Shown: positions 25,518 through 33,576 of the stretch, piece after piece
Numbering within the stretch: position 1 is the stretch's first letter
How the letters are laid out: each line of letters opens with the position of its first letter
NCBI GenBank assembly: GCA_963817735.1
Contig: CAWFPP010000026.1
Location: forward strand, 177,981-241,980
Source of the DNA: Bog-473 sp963817735
GTDB lineage: Bacteria; Actinomycetota; Acidimicrobiia; Acidimicrobiales; RAAP-2
Direction of reading: 5' to 3'
DNA length: 64,000 nucleotides
The notes under the pieces: model-generated
Databases searched by the model: none
What the model was told of the DNA's origin: nothing
Seen by the model: the letters and a program-made list of their open reading frames with translations, nothing else
Position numbers and translations under genes: made by a program

Positions 25518-28500
25518 CTGGCGGCACCTTCAGACCTAACTCCCGACCCACGGCCTGGCGCCCTACGCCCCTACGTGCCGCGGCTGGCGGCAGAGTGGAT
25601 CGGTCGCCGCCCGAACGAGACGTCTCACCTGGTTCCGGGCACGCTCGTCTCCGCCGATATCTCGGGATTCACGCGCCTCACCGAGCAGCTCTCCTCCATG
25701 GGCCGGCGCGGCGCCGAGGAGCTCACTGACCTCTTGAACTCGTGCTTCGACTCCATGATCCGCATCTGTCTCGAAGAGGGCGGGGACGTCATCAAGTTCG
25801 GAGGGGACGCGTTGCTCGTGCTCTTCAGGGGTGACGGCGACGCGGTCAGGGCCTGCCGGGCGTCGCACGGCATGCGGGCCCTCATCGCCAGGCCGGTCCA
25901 GATGCGGGACGGCGGGACGGTGCGGCTCGGCATCTCCATCGGGCTTCATCGCGGCACCTTCCCCGTCTTCCTGCCGCATGGCGTGCACCGGGAGCTTCTC
26001 CTGACCGGGCCCGACGTCTCGGCGACTCTTGCCTGCGAGTCCAATGCCGAAGCCGGCGAGATTCGTATCAGCCCGACCGTGGCCGAGCGGGTTCCCGACA
26101 GAGTCGTCGGCGCGCCGGTAGAGGGCGGTTACCTGCTGCGACGTAATCCGGACCCGGTTGGGAGCTCGCCTGACGGGACCGAACCGGACTGGGCCAGGGC
26201 GGATCTCGAGCGCCTCATTCCTTTGGAGCAGCGACTCGGGATAGAGGCGCAAGGGGTCGGCGAGCATCGCCAGGCCACCATCGCGTTCATCTGCTTCAAG
26301 CACACCGACGAGGTGGTCACCCGCCAGGGCCCTGAACGCCTCGGAGCCCTCTTACAGGAGCTCACCGACGCAACGGCCGCCGCCGTGGCACGCCATGGCG
26401 TGCATTGGCTCTCCAGCGATGTCTACGACGACGGCGGCAAACTGATCCTCGCCGGCGGCGTCCCTACGGCGGGCCTCAACGACGACGAGCACCTGGTGCG
26501 CGCCGTGCGGGACATCATCGACGCCACGCAGGGCCTGGAGCTGCGCGCCGGCGTGAACCGCGGCGTGGTCTTCGTCGGCAACCTCGGGTCCGAGACCCGT
26601 CGGACGTACACGGTGATGGGAGACGCGGTGAACCTGGCGGCCCGGCTGATGCAGCGGGCGGGACCCCAGGAGTTGGTGGTGAGCCAAGCGGTCCTGGCCC
26701 GGTGCCGGTCGAGGCTCGTGCTCACGCGTCTGGAGCCCTTCTTCGTGAAGGGCAAGGAAGCGATGATCGACGCAGCCGTCGTGCACGAGGTCACCGACGA
26801 AGCGGTGGACGAAATCGACCGGCCCTTTCCCCTCATCGGGCGTGACGCGGAGCTGACCCAGCTGCTCGAGCACGCCCGTGGCGCCATCGCCGGGAGCGGC
26901 CGCGCGGTGGAGATCGTCGGCTCAGTGGGCACGGGAAAGACTCGGCTGGCTGCCGAGCTGCGCCTGATCTGCGAGGGCATGGGTATGGGGGTTTCCCGCT
27001 GGTCGTGTCAGCCCTTCTCCAAATCCAAGCCCTACGGGGTCATGGAACCGCTGCTCCGGCGGACGCTGGGCATGCGACTGGACCTCCCCCGAGCGGAGGC
27101 GGGCGAGGCGCTGACGGATCTCGTGGGACGCACTGCTCCTGAGCTGTCGCCTTGGTTGCCCCTGATTGCCGGACCCTTCGCCGCCGATGTTGCCCCGACC
27201 CGCGAGAGTGACGAGATCGTGCCGTCGTTCCGACGGGCCCGGGCTCACGAGGCGGTGGCGGCACTCCTCCATGCCACGATCACCGCTCCGCAGCTGATCG
27301 TGCTCGAGGACACTCAGTGGGCGGACGAGGCTTCGCTCGACCTCTTCGGGACCCTGGCCGACGACGCCCGGCAACGACCCTGGTTGCTGTGTGCGACGAG
27401 CCACGGTCCGGACGCCTCGGTGAGAGGCACGGCCAGGGTCGATCTCCAGCCGCTGAACGCCGCAGACGCCGCGACACTCGCCCTGGCCACTCCTGCCGGC
27501 AAGGCGATGGACGCGGCGATGATGACAGATTTGCTCGATCGTGCCCACGGCAACGCGCTCTTCGTCGTTGAGCTGATGGCGGCGAGCGAGAGTGGGGCCC
27601 TCGACGAGATCCCTGACACTGTCGAGGCTCTCGTCACGACGCGCCTCGACGGTTTCTCGCCAGCGGATCGCGTCCTGGTCCAGGAGGCGTCGGTCTTCGG
27701 CATGGACATCGACCTCGCATTGCTGGGCGCAGTGCTCGGCGGCACTGCCGGCGAAGCATCCCGCTGGGAGCGTCTGGACTCGCTGGTTCGCCCCGTGGCA
27801 CATGGGATGTTCCGCTTCGGGCACGACCTGTTTCGCCAGACCATTTACGAAGGCATCTCGTTCCGCCGCCGCCGTGAGCTCCACATCCGCATCGGCGATC
27901 TCCTCGAAACCCGGGTCGACGTCGAAGAGCAGGCCGCGCTGCTCGCGACGCACTACCACCTCGCCGAGGCGCACGGCCCGGCGTGGAAGTACCTCGTGGC
28001 GGCCGGGAAGCACGCCGACGTGCTCTTCGCCAATGTCGAAGCCATGACGTTCTTCGACCAGGCTCTCGGTCACGCCGCCCACCTCCCCGACCTGGCGACA
28101 GAGGAGAAGGAGCAGGTCGCCGAGTCGCTCGGCGACATCTGTGAGCGCTCCGGCGATCTCGACCGTGCGGCGGCGGCATACTCCCGCGCCCGCGCGTTTG
28201 TGCCGGCGGACCCCCGTGCCCGGGCGCGCCTATGGCGCAAGGCGGGCATCCTCTACCAGCACCGGAGTAAGTACGCCTCGGCGCTCCGACTCTTCAGCAG
28301 CGCGCGCCGTTTGCTGGCCGATGCGGACATCGCGGTCGATCCCGAGCTGACGGAGATCGCGGTGGCGTATTCGGCCGTGCGCTTCCGGCAGAGCAAGTAC
28401 CACGAGTGCATGAAGTGGGCCACGCTCGCACGCACCGAGGCGGAGGCGTCGGGTCACCGTTCGGGACTCGCCCATGCGTTGCTGCTCCTCGACGTGTGCG

Positions 28501-29327
28501 CCATCTCGCTCGAGCAGAACAATGGTGCGTTCGGCCAGCGCGCCCTGGCGATCTACGAGGAGCTGGGCGACCTGGTCGGCCAAGCCAACGTGCTGAACAA
28601 CCTGGGGACTGCCGCCTTCTACCTCGGTCAGTGGGTTCAGGCCCTCGACGTGTACCAGAAGGCAAGCGAACGGTTCGGCAGGGCGGGCGACAGGCTGCGA
28701 ACCGGAGCACCCCTCAACAACATGGCCGAGATCCTGATCGATCAGGGAAAGGCCGCCGAGGCGGAGGCGCTGCTCGAAGAACTTCGGGCCGACTGGGGAC
28801 GACTGCCCTATCCGCTCGGGGTCGGCGTGGTGACCCTGAACCTCGGTCGCGCGGCATTGCGGGCGGGCGACTTTGGGCGCGCCGCAGCCGTGTTGGCCGA
28901 CGCGAGCGAGCAGTTTGCCGGTTTGGAGTCGCTGTATTACGTCTCGGAGTGCGAACTTTCTCTGCTCGAGCTGCGGCTGCGGACGCGTACGGGTGAGAAC
29001 GACGTGGCCGACGTCGAGAAGGTGTCGGCCGATATCGAGTCGCGGGAGGGAGACCCGTACCTGGCCTACCCGCTGGGGAGGATGAAGGCGGTGGCGTTGG
29101 CTCGTTCCGGCGATGCGCCACGCGCCCTGCAGGTGATCACGACATCGGTGAACGAGGCCGAGGTGGCGGGCTATCTCTTCGACCTGGCCGCCGCCCTCCG
29201 GCTCCGGGCGGCCATGGCGCTGCTGGCAGGGCAAGAGCCCGAAGAGAACGATCAGTCCCGCTCGGACAACCTCTTCGAGAGCCTCGGTGTCGTCGAGCCG
29301 CCGCGCTGGGACCTGGCCCCGGCCTGA
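25518..29327 (+). CDS. Two-domain class III adenylate/guanylate cyclase with AAA ATPase and TPR region (soluble adenylyl cyclase-like)
   Basis: 1269 residues if it starts at CTG 25518, which has AGGGAGG 7 nt upstream; the frame has no ATG there, and GTG 25575 is the only standard alternative before the conserved part. Cyclase domain 1 (about 40-240) has metal-ligand Asp47 (ADISGFT) and Asp97 (KFGGD) but no Asn/Arg transition-state pair. Domain 2 (about 255-400) lacks both Asp but has VNLAAR with Asn372 and Arg376. One composite active site is expected, as in mammalian adenylyl cyclases. Walker A GSVGTGKT is 468-475, Walker B VLEDTQWAD follows, then TPR-like helices to the end. Cytoplasmic. 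Only 41 nt after the giant gene, likely same transcript. Confidence 0.85.
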   Translation: MAAPSDLTPDPRPGALRPYVPRLAAEWIGRRPNETSHLVPGTLVSADISGFTRLTEQLSSMGRRGAEELTDLLNSCFDSMIRICLEEGGDVIKFGGDALLVLFRGDGDAVRACRASHGMRALIARPVQMRDGGTVRLGISIGLHRGTFPVFLPHGVHRELLLTGPDVSATLACESNAEAGEIRISPTVAERVPDRVVGAPVEGGYLLRRNPDPVGSSPDGTEPDWARADLERLIPLEQRLGIEAQGVGEHRQATIAFICFKHTDEVVTRQGPERLGALLQELTDATAAAVARHGVHWLSSDVYDDGGKLILAGGVPTAGLNDDEHLVRAVRDIIDATQGLELRAGVNRGVVFVGNLGSETRRTYTVMGDAVNLAARLMQRAGPQELVVSQAVLARCRSRLVLTRLEPFFVKGKEAMIDAAVVHEVTDEAVDEIDRPFPLIGRDAELTQLLEHARGAIAGSGRAVEIVGSVGTGKTRLAAELRLICEGMGMGVSRWSCQPFSKSKPYGVMEPLLRRTLGMRLDLPRAEAGEALTDLVGRTAPELSPWLPLIAGPFAADVAPTRESDEIVPSFRRARAHEAVAALLHATITAPQLIVLEDTQWADEASLDLFGTLADDARQRPWLLCATSHGPDASVRGTARVDLQPLNAADAATLALATPAGKAMDAAMMTDLLDRAHGNALFVVELMAASESGALDEIPDTVEALVTTRLDGFSPADRVLVQEASVFGMDIDLALLGAVLGGTAGEASRWERLDSLVRPVAHGMFRFGHDLFRQTIYEGISFRRRRELHIRIGDLLETRVDVEEQAALLATHYHLAEAHGPAWKYLVAAGKHADVLFANVEAMTFFDQALGHAAHLPDLATEEKEQVAESLGDICERSGDLDRAAAAYSRARAFVPADPRARARLWRKAGILYQHRSKYASALRLFSSARRLLADADIAVDPELTEIAVAYSAVRFRQSKYHECMKWATLARTEAEASGHRSGLAHALLLLDVCAISLEQNNGAFGQRALAIYEELGDLVGQANVLNNLGTAAFYLGQWVQALDVYQKASERFGRAGDRLRTGAPLNNMAEILIDQGKAAEAEALLEELRADWGRLPYPLGVGVVTLNLGRAALRAGDFGRAAAVLADASEQFAGLESLYYVSECELSLLELRLRTRTGENDVADVEKVSADIESREGDPYLAYPLGRMKAVALARSGDAPRALQVITTSVNEAEVAGYLFDLAAALRLRAAMALLAGQEPEENDQSRSDNLFESLGVVEPPRWDLAPA

Positions 29328-29407
29328 CGGGGCGAACCCCGACGAGGATTCCGTCTCGCGGCGTGCGCGCGGTCGCCATCCGGCCCGCCGTCGTTCGTAC
29401 GCCGCGG

Positions 29408-29905
29408 TCAGCCGAACGAGTCGAGGGCTGCCAGCACGTGGCCGAGTTCGTCGTGGAGTCCCCCGGGCGCCGCCGACTGGTACAGGGGGCCCGTACCGTC
29501 GGCCAGGAGAGTCCGCACGCGTGCCACGCCACTGACGCCGACGGGCCCTGAGGCAGTGAGGCGACCGGCGACGGCGGCCAGCTCGGTCCGGGACTGTCGC
29601 ACCGTGCCGACGCAGACGGGCGTCCGGAGACGTCGCCCCACCGGTGCATCGGCAGCAGCCACGATTCGCGTGAGGCTGCGCGCCAGGAGGCGGCGCTGAG
29701 CCGGTTCGCACAGGCGCCCGGCGTGGATGGCGAGGGCGACGCTCGATTCGGGGGACGCGCCCGCGGCGAGCTGGCCGTCGAGCGCCGACGCCCGGATGCG
29801 CACCATCAGGCGGTCCCGCCAGCGGGCCCGCCGGAGGCCGAGTCCGGCGCCCTCGTCGAGCACCACGATCATCGGGAGGCATCTCGAGGCTCTCTTCGTG
29901 ACCAT
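29408..29905 (-). CDS. Conserved hypothetical protein divergent from a CGNR regulator
   Basis: 165 residues from ATG 29905 (ATG 29872 also possible). Arg/Ala-rich with no recognised domain, signal peptide or membrane helix; the C-terminus ends LHDELGHVLAALDSFG. Support for coding: a clean start next to a promoter-like sequence (TTGACT at 29941-29936), GC-rich third positions and a divergent arrangement with the zinc-finger gene. A small regulator-associated protein is possible but not shown. Confidence 0.6.
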   Translation of the reverse strand: MVTKRASRCLPMIVVLDEGAGLGLRRARWRDRLMVRIRASALDGQLAAGASPESSVALAIHAGRLCEPAQRRLLARSLTRIVAAADAPVGRRLRTPVCVGTVRQSRTELAAVAGRLTASGPVGVSGVARVRTLLADGTGPLYQSAAPGGLHDELGHVLAALDSFG

Positions 29906-29911
29906 TAAAGC

Positions 29912-29941
29912 TATTGTGCACGTCACTGCGAGACCAGTCAA
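29912..29941 (-). promoter_or_regulatory. Putative promoter of the 29408-29905 gene
   Basis: Reading leftward, -35 TTGACT (29941-29936) and -10 ACAATA (29917-29912) or CACAAT one base earlier, spacing 17-18. The -10 ends only 6 nt before ATG 29905, so a leaderless mRNA is predicted. Confidence 0.5.
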
Positions 29942-29946
29942 GCGCG

Positions 29947-29974
29947 TTTGGAGGTCATGCAAGCTGGCTAGGAT
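29947..29974 (+). promoter_or_regulatory. Putative promoter of the CGNR gene
   Basis: TTTGGA (29947-29952), 16 nt, then TAGGAT (29969-29974), followed by 6 nt and GTG 29981. The arrangement predicts transcription starting at the start codon; a weak AGGATGAG could alternatively act as a ribosome-binding site. Confidence 0.45.
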
Positions 29975-29980
29975 GAGCCT

Positions 29981-30580
29981 GTGCTTACGCCGAGCTGGAG
30001 CCCAGAGGACGAGACCAAGCCCGCCCCCATGCCGCTCCGGCTCCTGCAGTCCTTCGTCAACACCTGGGAGGGCGACACGGGGGTGGATCTGCTCGCCGAC
30101 GCCGGGACGGGGCCGCCGCGGTGGCTCCAGGAGGCGGGGCTCTTGCCTGGTTCCGGCATCGATCTGGCCCGGGTCCGCGAAGTCCGCGAGGGGATCCGGG
30201 CCCTGCTCGTCTCCCACAGCGGCGAATCAGGTCAGGGGCAAGCCGACGCGGGCTTTCTCCGTGCGCTCGCAGACGGCGTCGGGCTGCAGCCGGTCGTGCT
30301 CGACGACGGGACCGTGGACCTGCGGTCCGCCGGCGCCGATGGCCTCTCGTCTTTGGCCGCCGCCTTGCTGCTCTTCATCCGGGACGCACAACGCGACGGC
30401 TCCTGGGCCCGGCTGAAGGCCTGCCGCAATCCGGACTGCCGCTGGGCCTTCTACGACCGCTCCCATGCCGGTCGCGGGGCCTGGTGCGACATGGCGGTGT
30501 GTGGCAATCGGATCAAGAACCGCAACCTGCGGACGCGCCGGTCGACCCGGAGCGGCGCGACACCCGACGCCGCGAGCTGA
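29981..30580 (+). CDS. CGNR zinc-finger domain protein
   Basis: 199 residues from GTG 29981. The N-terminal half is the ABATE-like domain of the family (LLQSFVNTWEGDTGVDLL, then RVREVREGIRALL). The C-terminal zinc finger runs CRNPDCRWAFYDRS, then WCDMAVCGNRIKNR, containing the eponymous CGNR and four cysteines. Members are predicted stress-responsive, DNA- or RNA-binding regulators in actinobacteria. The divergent gene on the left is its only close partner. Confidence 0.88.
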   Translation: MLTPSWSPEDETKPAPMPLRLLQSFVNTWEGDTGVDLLADAGTGPPRWLQEAGLLPGSGIDLARVREVREGIRALLVSHSGESGQGQADAGFLRALADGVGLQPVVLDDGTVDLRSAGADGLSSLAAALLLFIRDAQRDGSWARLKACRNPDCRWAFYDRSHAGRGAWCDMAVCGNRIKNRNLRTRRSTRSGATPDAAS

Positions 30581-30589
30581 GCAGGCTGG

Positions 30590-30605
30590 GGACGCGGGGG
30601 CGTCC
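30590..30605. terminator. Hairpin between convergent CGNR and membrane-protein genes
   Basis: GGACGC-GGGG-GCGTCC forms a six-pair stem with a four-base loop between two convergent stops (30580 and 30629). GCAGG/CCTGC just outside could extend it. No U-tract, so termination is inferred from position. Confidence 0.5.
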
Positions 30606-30628
30606 TGCGAGCTGGCCGCCACGACCGG

Positions 30629-31510
30629 TCAGCGGACGAGCGCCGCCGCCACGAGGCCGAGCGGCGCCAGGATCCAGCCCCAACGCACGGCGGCCACGAC
30701 CACTTCGGAGCGATACCCGTAGAGCACCGAGAGCTGCACGGGCTGAAACGAGGGGGCGCTGAGCGCCGTGAGGACGGCCACCACGGCGAGTGCCGTCGAC
30801 CCGGCCAGCGTGGCCGCAGTCGCCACCAGCACGTAGAAGGCGACCCGCACCGCGGTCAACCACCCCCAGCGTCGCACGGCGTGCCCGGTCCGCGGCACCG
30901 CCAGGTTGTGCGGATGGATGACCGACCCGGTGAACAGGGCGGCGCCCGAGAACGCCAGCAGGGGACCGGCCAGGGTCAACACGTCGGCCGTCCAGGCGGG
31001 GGCGGCGCCGAAGGCGTGAAGGAGGAGCCCGACGAGGGAGGCCAGGACCGGGGACTGGTCCACCCAACTGGTCGAGCGGCGCTGACGGAACGGGGCGTCC
31101 CGACGCATCAGGTGGACCGCCACCGCGTTCCAGGCCGTGGTGATGACATTGGCCAGGACGGCGATCATCGTGCCCGCCGATCCGGCGAAGGCCGCCGCTG
31201 TCGGGACCACCCAGAAGGCCGCGTTGGGGCTCACGGCCCACGCTTCGAGCGAGCTCTGACCGGCGCTCCGCTCGCCCCGGGACACCAGCGTGGCGCCCAG
31301 GAGGAGCCACATCCCGGCGGACAACGCCAGGGGGCCCAGGAGCTGGCCGACCGAGGTCAGTCGCCAGGCCGCCACCAGCGACAGGGTCGCGGACGTGGCC
31401 AGGATCTGGACGCGGAGGAAAACGGGCCAGGCCCGCTGCACGGCCGGTCCCCCGTGCGCCGAGCCCCAGCCGACGAGCCCACCCACCATGAACCACACCA
31501 GGGTGAGCAC
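30629..31510 (-). CDS. Multi-pass membrane protein, possibly AEC-type transporter
   Basis: 293 residues from GTG 31510 with eight to ten hydrophobic helices. The mid-protein stretch SPNAAFWVVPTAAAFAGSAG resembles the conserved helix of auxin-efflux-carrier (AEC) permeases, and the length fits that family (about 300), but I cannot confirm it. Divergent from the TenA-like gene. CACAAT followed by 6 nt precedes the GTG on the minus strand, again a leaderless-looking arrangement. Confidence 0.6.
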   Translation of the reverse strand: MLTLVWFMVGGLVGWGSAHGGPAVQRAWPVFLRVQILATSATLSLVAAWRLTSVGQLLGPLALSAGMWLLLGATLVSRGERSAGQSSLEAWAVSPNAAFWVVPTAAAFAGSAGTMIAVLANVITTAWNAVAVHLMRRDAPFRQRRSTSWVDQSPVLASLVGLLLHAFGAAPAWTADVLTLAGPLLAFSGAALFTGSVIHPHNLAVPRTGHAVRRWGWLTAVRVAFYVLVATAATLAGSTALAVVAVLTALSAPSFQPVQLSVLYGYRSEVVVAAVRWGWILAPLGLVAAALVR

Positions 31511-31550
31511 ACCCCGATTGTGGCCGCTCCCGGACCCCCAGCCGGCCCAG

Positions 31551-31578
31551 TTGACGCGACACAGGGAGCGGATAAGGT
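31551..31578 (+). promoter_or_regulatory. Promoter of the heme-oxygenase-fold gene
   Basis: TTGACG (31551-31556), 16-nt spacer, TAAGGT (31573-31578), then 6 nt to ATG 31585. This is the best-formed -35/-10 pair in the window and leaves no room for a ribosome-binding site, predicting a leaderless mRNA. Confidence 0.65.
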
Positions 31579-31584
31579 GCGCGG

Positions 31585-32244
31585 ATGCACACGCAACCGA
31601 TGCACGAGGTGCTGGCGGAGGCGATTGTCGGGCGTCACTTGCTTACACACCCCTTCTACCGTCGCTGGGAAGCCGGCACCCTCACCGAGGGCGAGTTGGC
31701 CGCCTATGCGGAGCAATACCGCCATATCGAACGCGAGCTCCCGGTCACGCTGGCGGCCATCGCCGACGCGTTACCGCCGGGGCGGGCCCGTGACCTCGTC
31801 GAGGCGAACCTGGCCGACGAGCTCGAATCGCCCGAACCCCACACGGAGCTCTTCGAGGCCTTCGCACGGGCGAGCGGCGCCACGCCGGACGCGCCGGCCA
31901 CGCCGTCGACCGCCGCGTTGCTCTCCGTCGTGCGCACGACGGCGGGGAACGACCCCGTGGCCGCGCTGGCCATGGTGGCGGCCTACGAGGTCCAGGCCGC
32001 CGACATCGCGGCGTCCAAGGGCGACGGGCTCCGCCGGCACTACGGCTTCGATGAGGAGGGCACCCGCTTCTGGGACGTCCACCGCACGCAGGAGGTGGCG
32101 CACGCCGGCTGGTCCATGGAGGCCTTGGCGGCGCTGCAGGCCGACTCCGATGTCGTGCAGGCGGCCGCCACCGTGTCGGCCGACTCGTGGTGGCTCTTCC
32201 TCAGCGAGCGTGAAGAGCTGGCGTCTGTCGGCGCAGCCCGCTGA
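31585..32244 (+). CDS. Heme-oxygenase-fold (TenA/PqqC/CADD-like) iron-containing redox enzyme
   Basis: 219 residues from ATG 31585. The opening HPFYRRWEAGTLTEGELAAY then AEQYRHIERELP is characteristic of the PqqC/CADD branch of the TenA fold. Candidate metal ligands lie in RHIERE, in ADELESPEPHTE, in AAYEVQ and in FWDVHRTQEVAHAGW, the Glu/His pattern of heme-oxygenase-like diiron proteins. Reported roles in the superfamily include non-haem oxidations and p-aminobenzoate formation; no partner gene here fixes the role. A folate link through pABA is possible given the folate cluster 10 kb away, but this is speculation. Confidence 0.75.
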   Translation: MHTQPMHEVLAEAIVGRHLLTHPFYRRWEAGTLTEGELAAYAEQYRHIERELPVTLAAIADALPPGRARDLVEANLADELESPEPHTELFEAFARASGATPDAPATPSTAALLSVVRTTAGNDPVAALAMVAAYEVQAADIAASKGDGLRRHYGFDEEGTRFWDVHRTQEVAHAGWSMEALAALQADSDVVQAAATVSADSWWLFLSEREELASVGAAR

Positions 32245-32247
32245 CGC

Positions 32248-33576
32248 TCAGCTGAGGCTTCCCAGACGTCCAGCGGCGGCGGCGAAGGCGGCCGAGCGCT
32301 CCCGGTAGTCACCGAAACGTCCGAAGCTGGGCGCCGCCGGCGAGAGCAGCACCACGCCGCCGACGGGGGTCCAATGGAACGCGCTCTCGACCGCGGCGTC
32401 GAGGTCGGGGGCGTCGCGCACCTCGACGCGCCCCTCCGCGGCGTCGCGCACCGCCTGCCCGATGCGCGGCCCGTTGTCCGGCATGGTCACGACGAGCGTC
32501 GGTGCGGTCCGGGCCGCAATGGTGCGGCCCAGCGGCGCGTAGTCGAGCCCCCGGTCGTGCCCGCCCACGAGCAGTGCCACCGGTCGCGCCGCGAAGGCCT
32601 GCAGTGCCGCTTGCGCCGGCAGCACGTTGGTCGACAGCCCGTCGTCGACGAACTCGACTGCCCCCACCGAGCCCAGGGACTGGCAGCGACTGGGCAGCCC
32701 GACGAAGCCCTGCGCCGCAACGAGCAGCCGCTGCTCGTCGGACGCGCCCGGAATGCCGAGGCCCTCGAGCACGGCGCGGGCCATCGCTGCATTGCGCGCG
32801 TTGTGCGGTCCGGCCAGTCCGAGCGCCGCCGACCATCGGGTGTCCCGCTCCACCTCGGCCGCACGCACCCAGCGGAGGTGCGGGCCGAGGAGCTGGCTGT
32901 GCGCGTGCAGCTCCTCGTCGGCGTCGTCGGCCAGGGCGAGCGTCACCCCGGGCTTGGTGCAGAGCGACAACTTGTCGGCGTAGTAGCGCTCGGCCGTCCC
33001 GTGCCAGTCCAGGTGGTCCGGGGACAGGGAGGTCACGGCCACCACTGAGGGCCCGCATTCGAGGTCGGGGACCTGGAAGCTGGAGGTCTCGATGATCCAG
33101 CACTCCGGCGGCGGTCCGCCGGCGGGGTCCCACGGCGCCAGCCCGATGTTGCCGCCGGCCCGGGCGTCGACGCCGAGCCCTGCGAGCAGGTGCACCGCGA
33201 GCGCCGTTGTCGTGCTCTTCCCCTTGGTGCCGGTGATGCAGGCCACGCGGGTCGGATCGGCTTCCGCCATGAACAGGCCGAGGCCACCGCAGACAGCGAC
33301 CCCAGCCGCTTCGAGCCGGGCCACGTCGGGCCGGGAGCGGCTGATGCCGGGGCTCTTCACCACGACATCGCACCGGCCGAGCTCGTCCAGCCCTCCCGCG
33401 GCGGTGGCCAGGACCTCGAGTCCGTCGAGCGCAGGCGCCGAGGGCGCGTCGTCGACCAGGATCGGGCTGCGGCCCATGGCGCGCAGCCGGCGGAGGCTGG
33501 CCTGTCCTTCGACGCCGAGCCCCCAGACGCCGACGGACGCGTCAGCGAGCGCGGACCAGGAGATCGGGTGGCGCAT
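32248..33576 (-). CDS. murD2: MurD2-type UDP-N-acetylmuramoyl-L-alanine:glutamate ligase
   Basis: 442 residues from ATG 33576; the frame is open upstream inside murL. Mur ligase plan: N-terminal Rossmann-like domain (VGVWGLGVEG), central ATPase with GTKGKST (116-122), SLSPDHLDWHG, and a C-terminal domain with VGGHDRGLDYAPL. The start overlaps the end of murL by 35 nt, so the two are translationally linked. In the MurL pathway (Xanthomonas, some actinobacteria) MurD2 adds L-Glu, not D-Glu, to UDP-MurNAc-L-Ala. The call as MurD2 rather than MurD rests on the partner gene. Confidence 0.87.
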   Translation of the reverse strand: MRHPISWSALADASVGVWGLGVEGQASLRRLRAMGRSPILVDDAPSAPALDGLEVLATAAGGLDELGRCDVVVKSPGISRSRPDVARLEAAGVAVCGGLGLFMAEADPTRVACITGTKGKSTTTALAVHLLAGLGVDARAGGNIGLAPWDPAGGPPPECWIIETSSFQVPDLECGPSVVAVTSLSPDHLDWHGTAERYYADKLSLCTKPGVTLALADDADEELHAHSQLLGPHLRWVRAAEVERDTRWSAALGLAGPHNARNAAMARAVLEGLGIPGASDEQRLLVAAQGFVGLPSRCQSLGSVGAVEFVDDGLSTNVLPAQAALQAFAARPVALLVGGHDRGLDYAPLGRTIAARTAPTLVVTMPDNGPRIGQAVRDAAEGRVEVRDAPDLDAAVESAFHWTPVGGVVLLSPAAPSFGRFGDYRERSAAFAAAAGRLGSLS

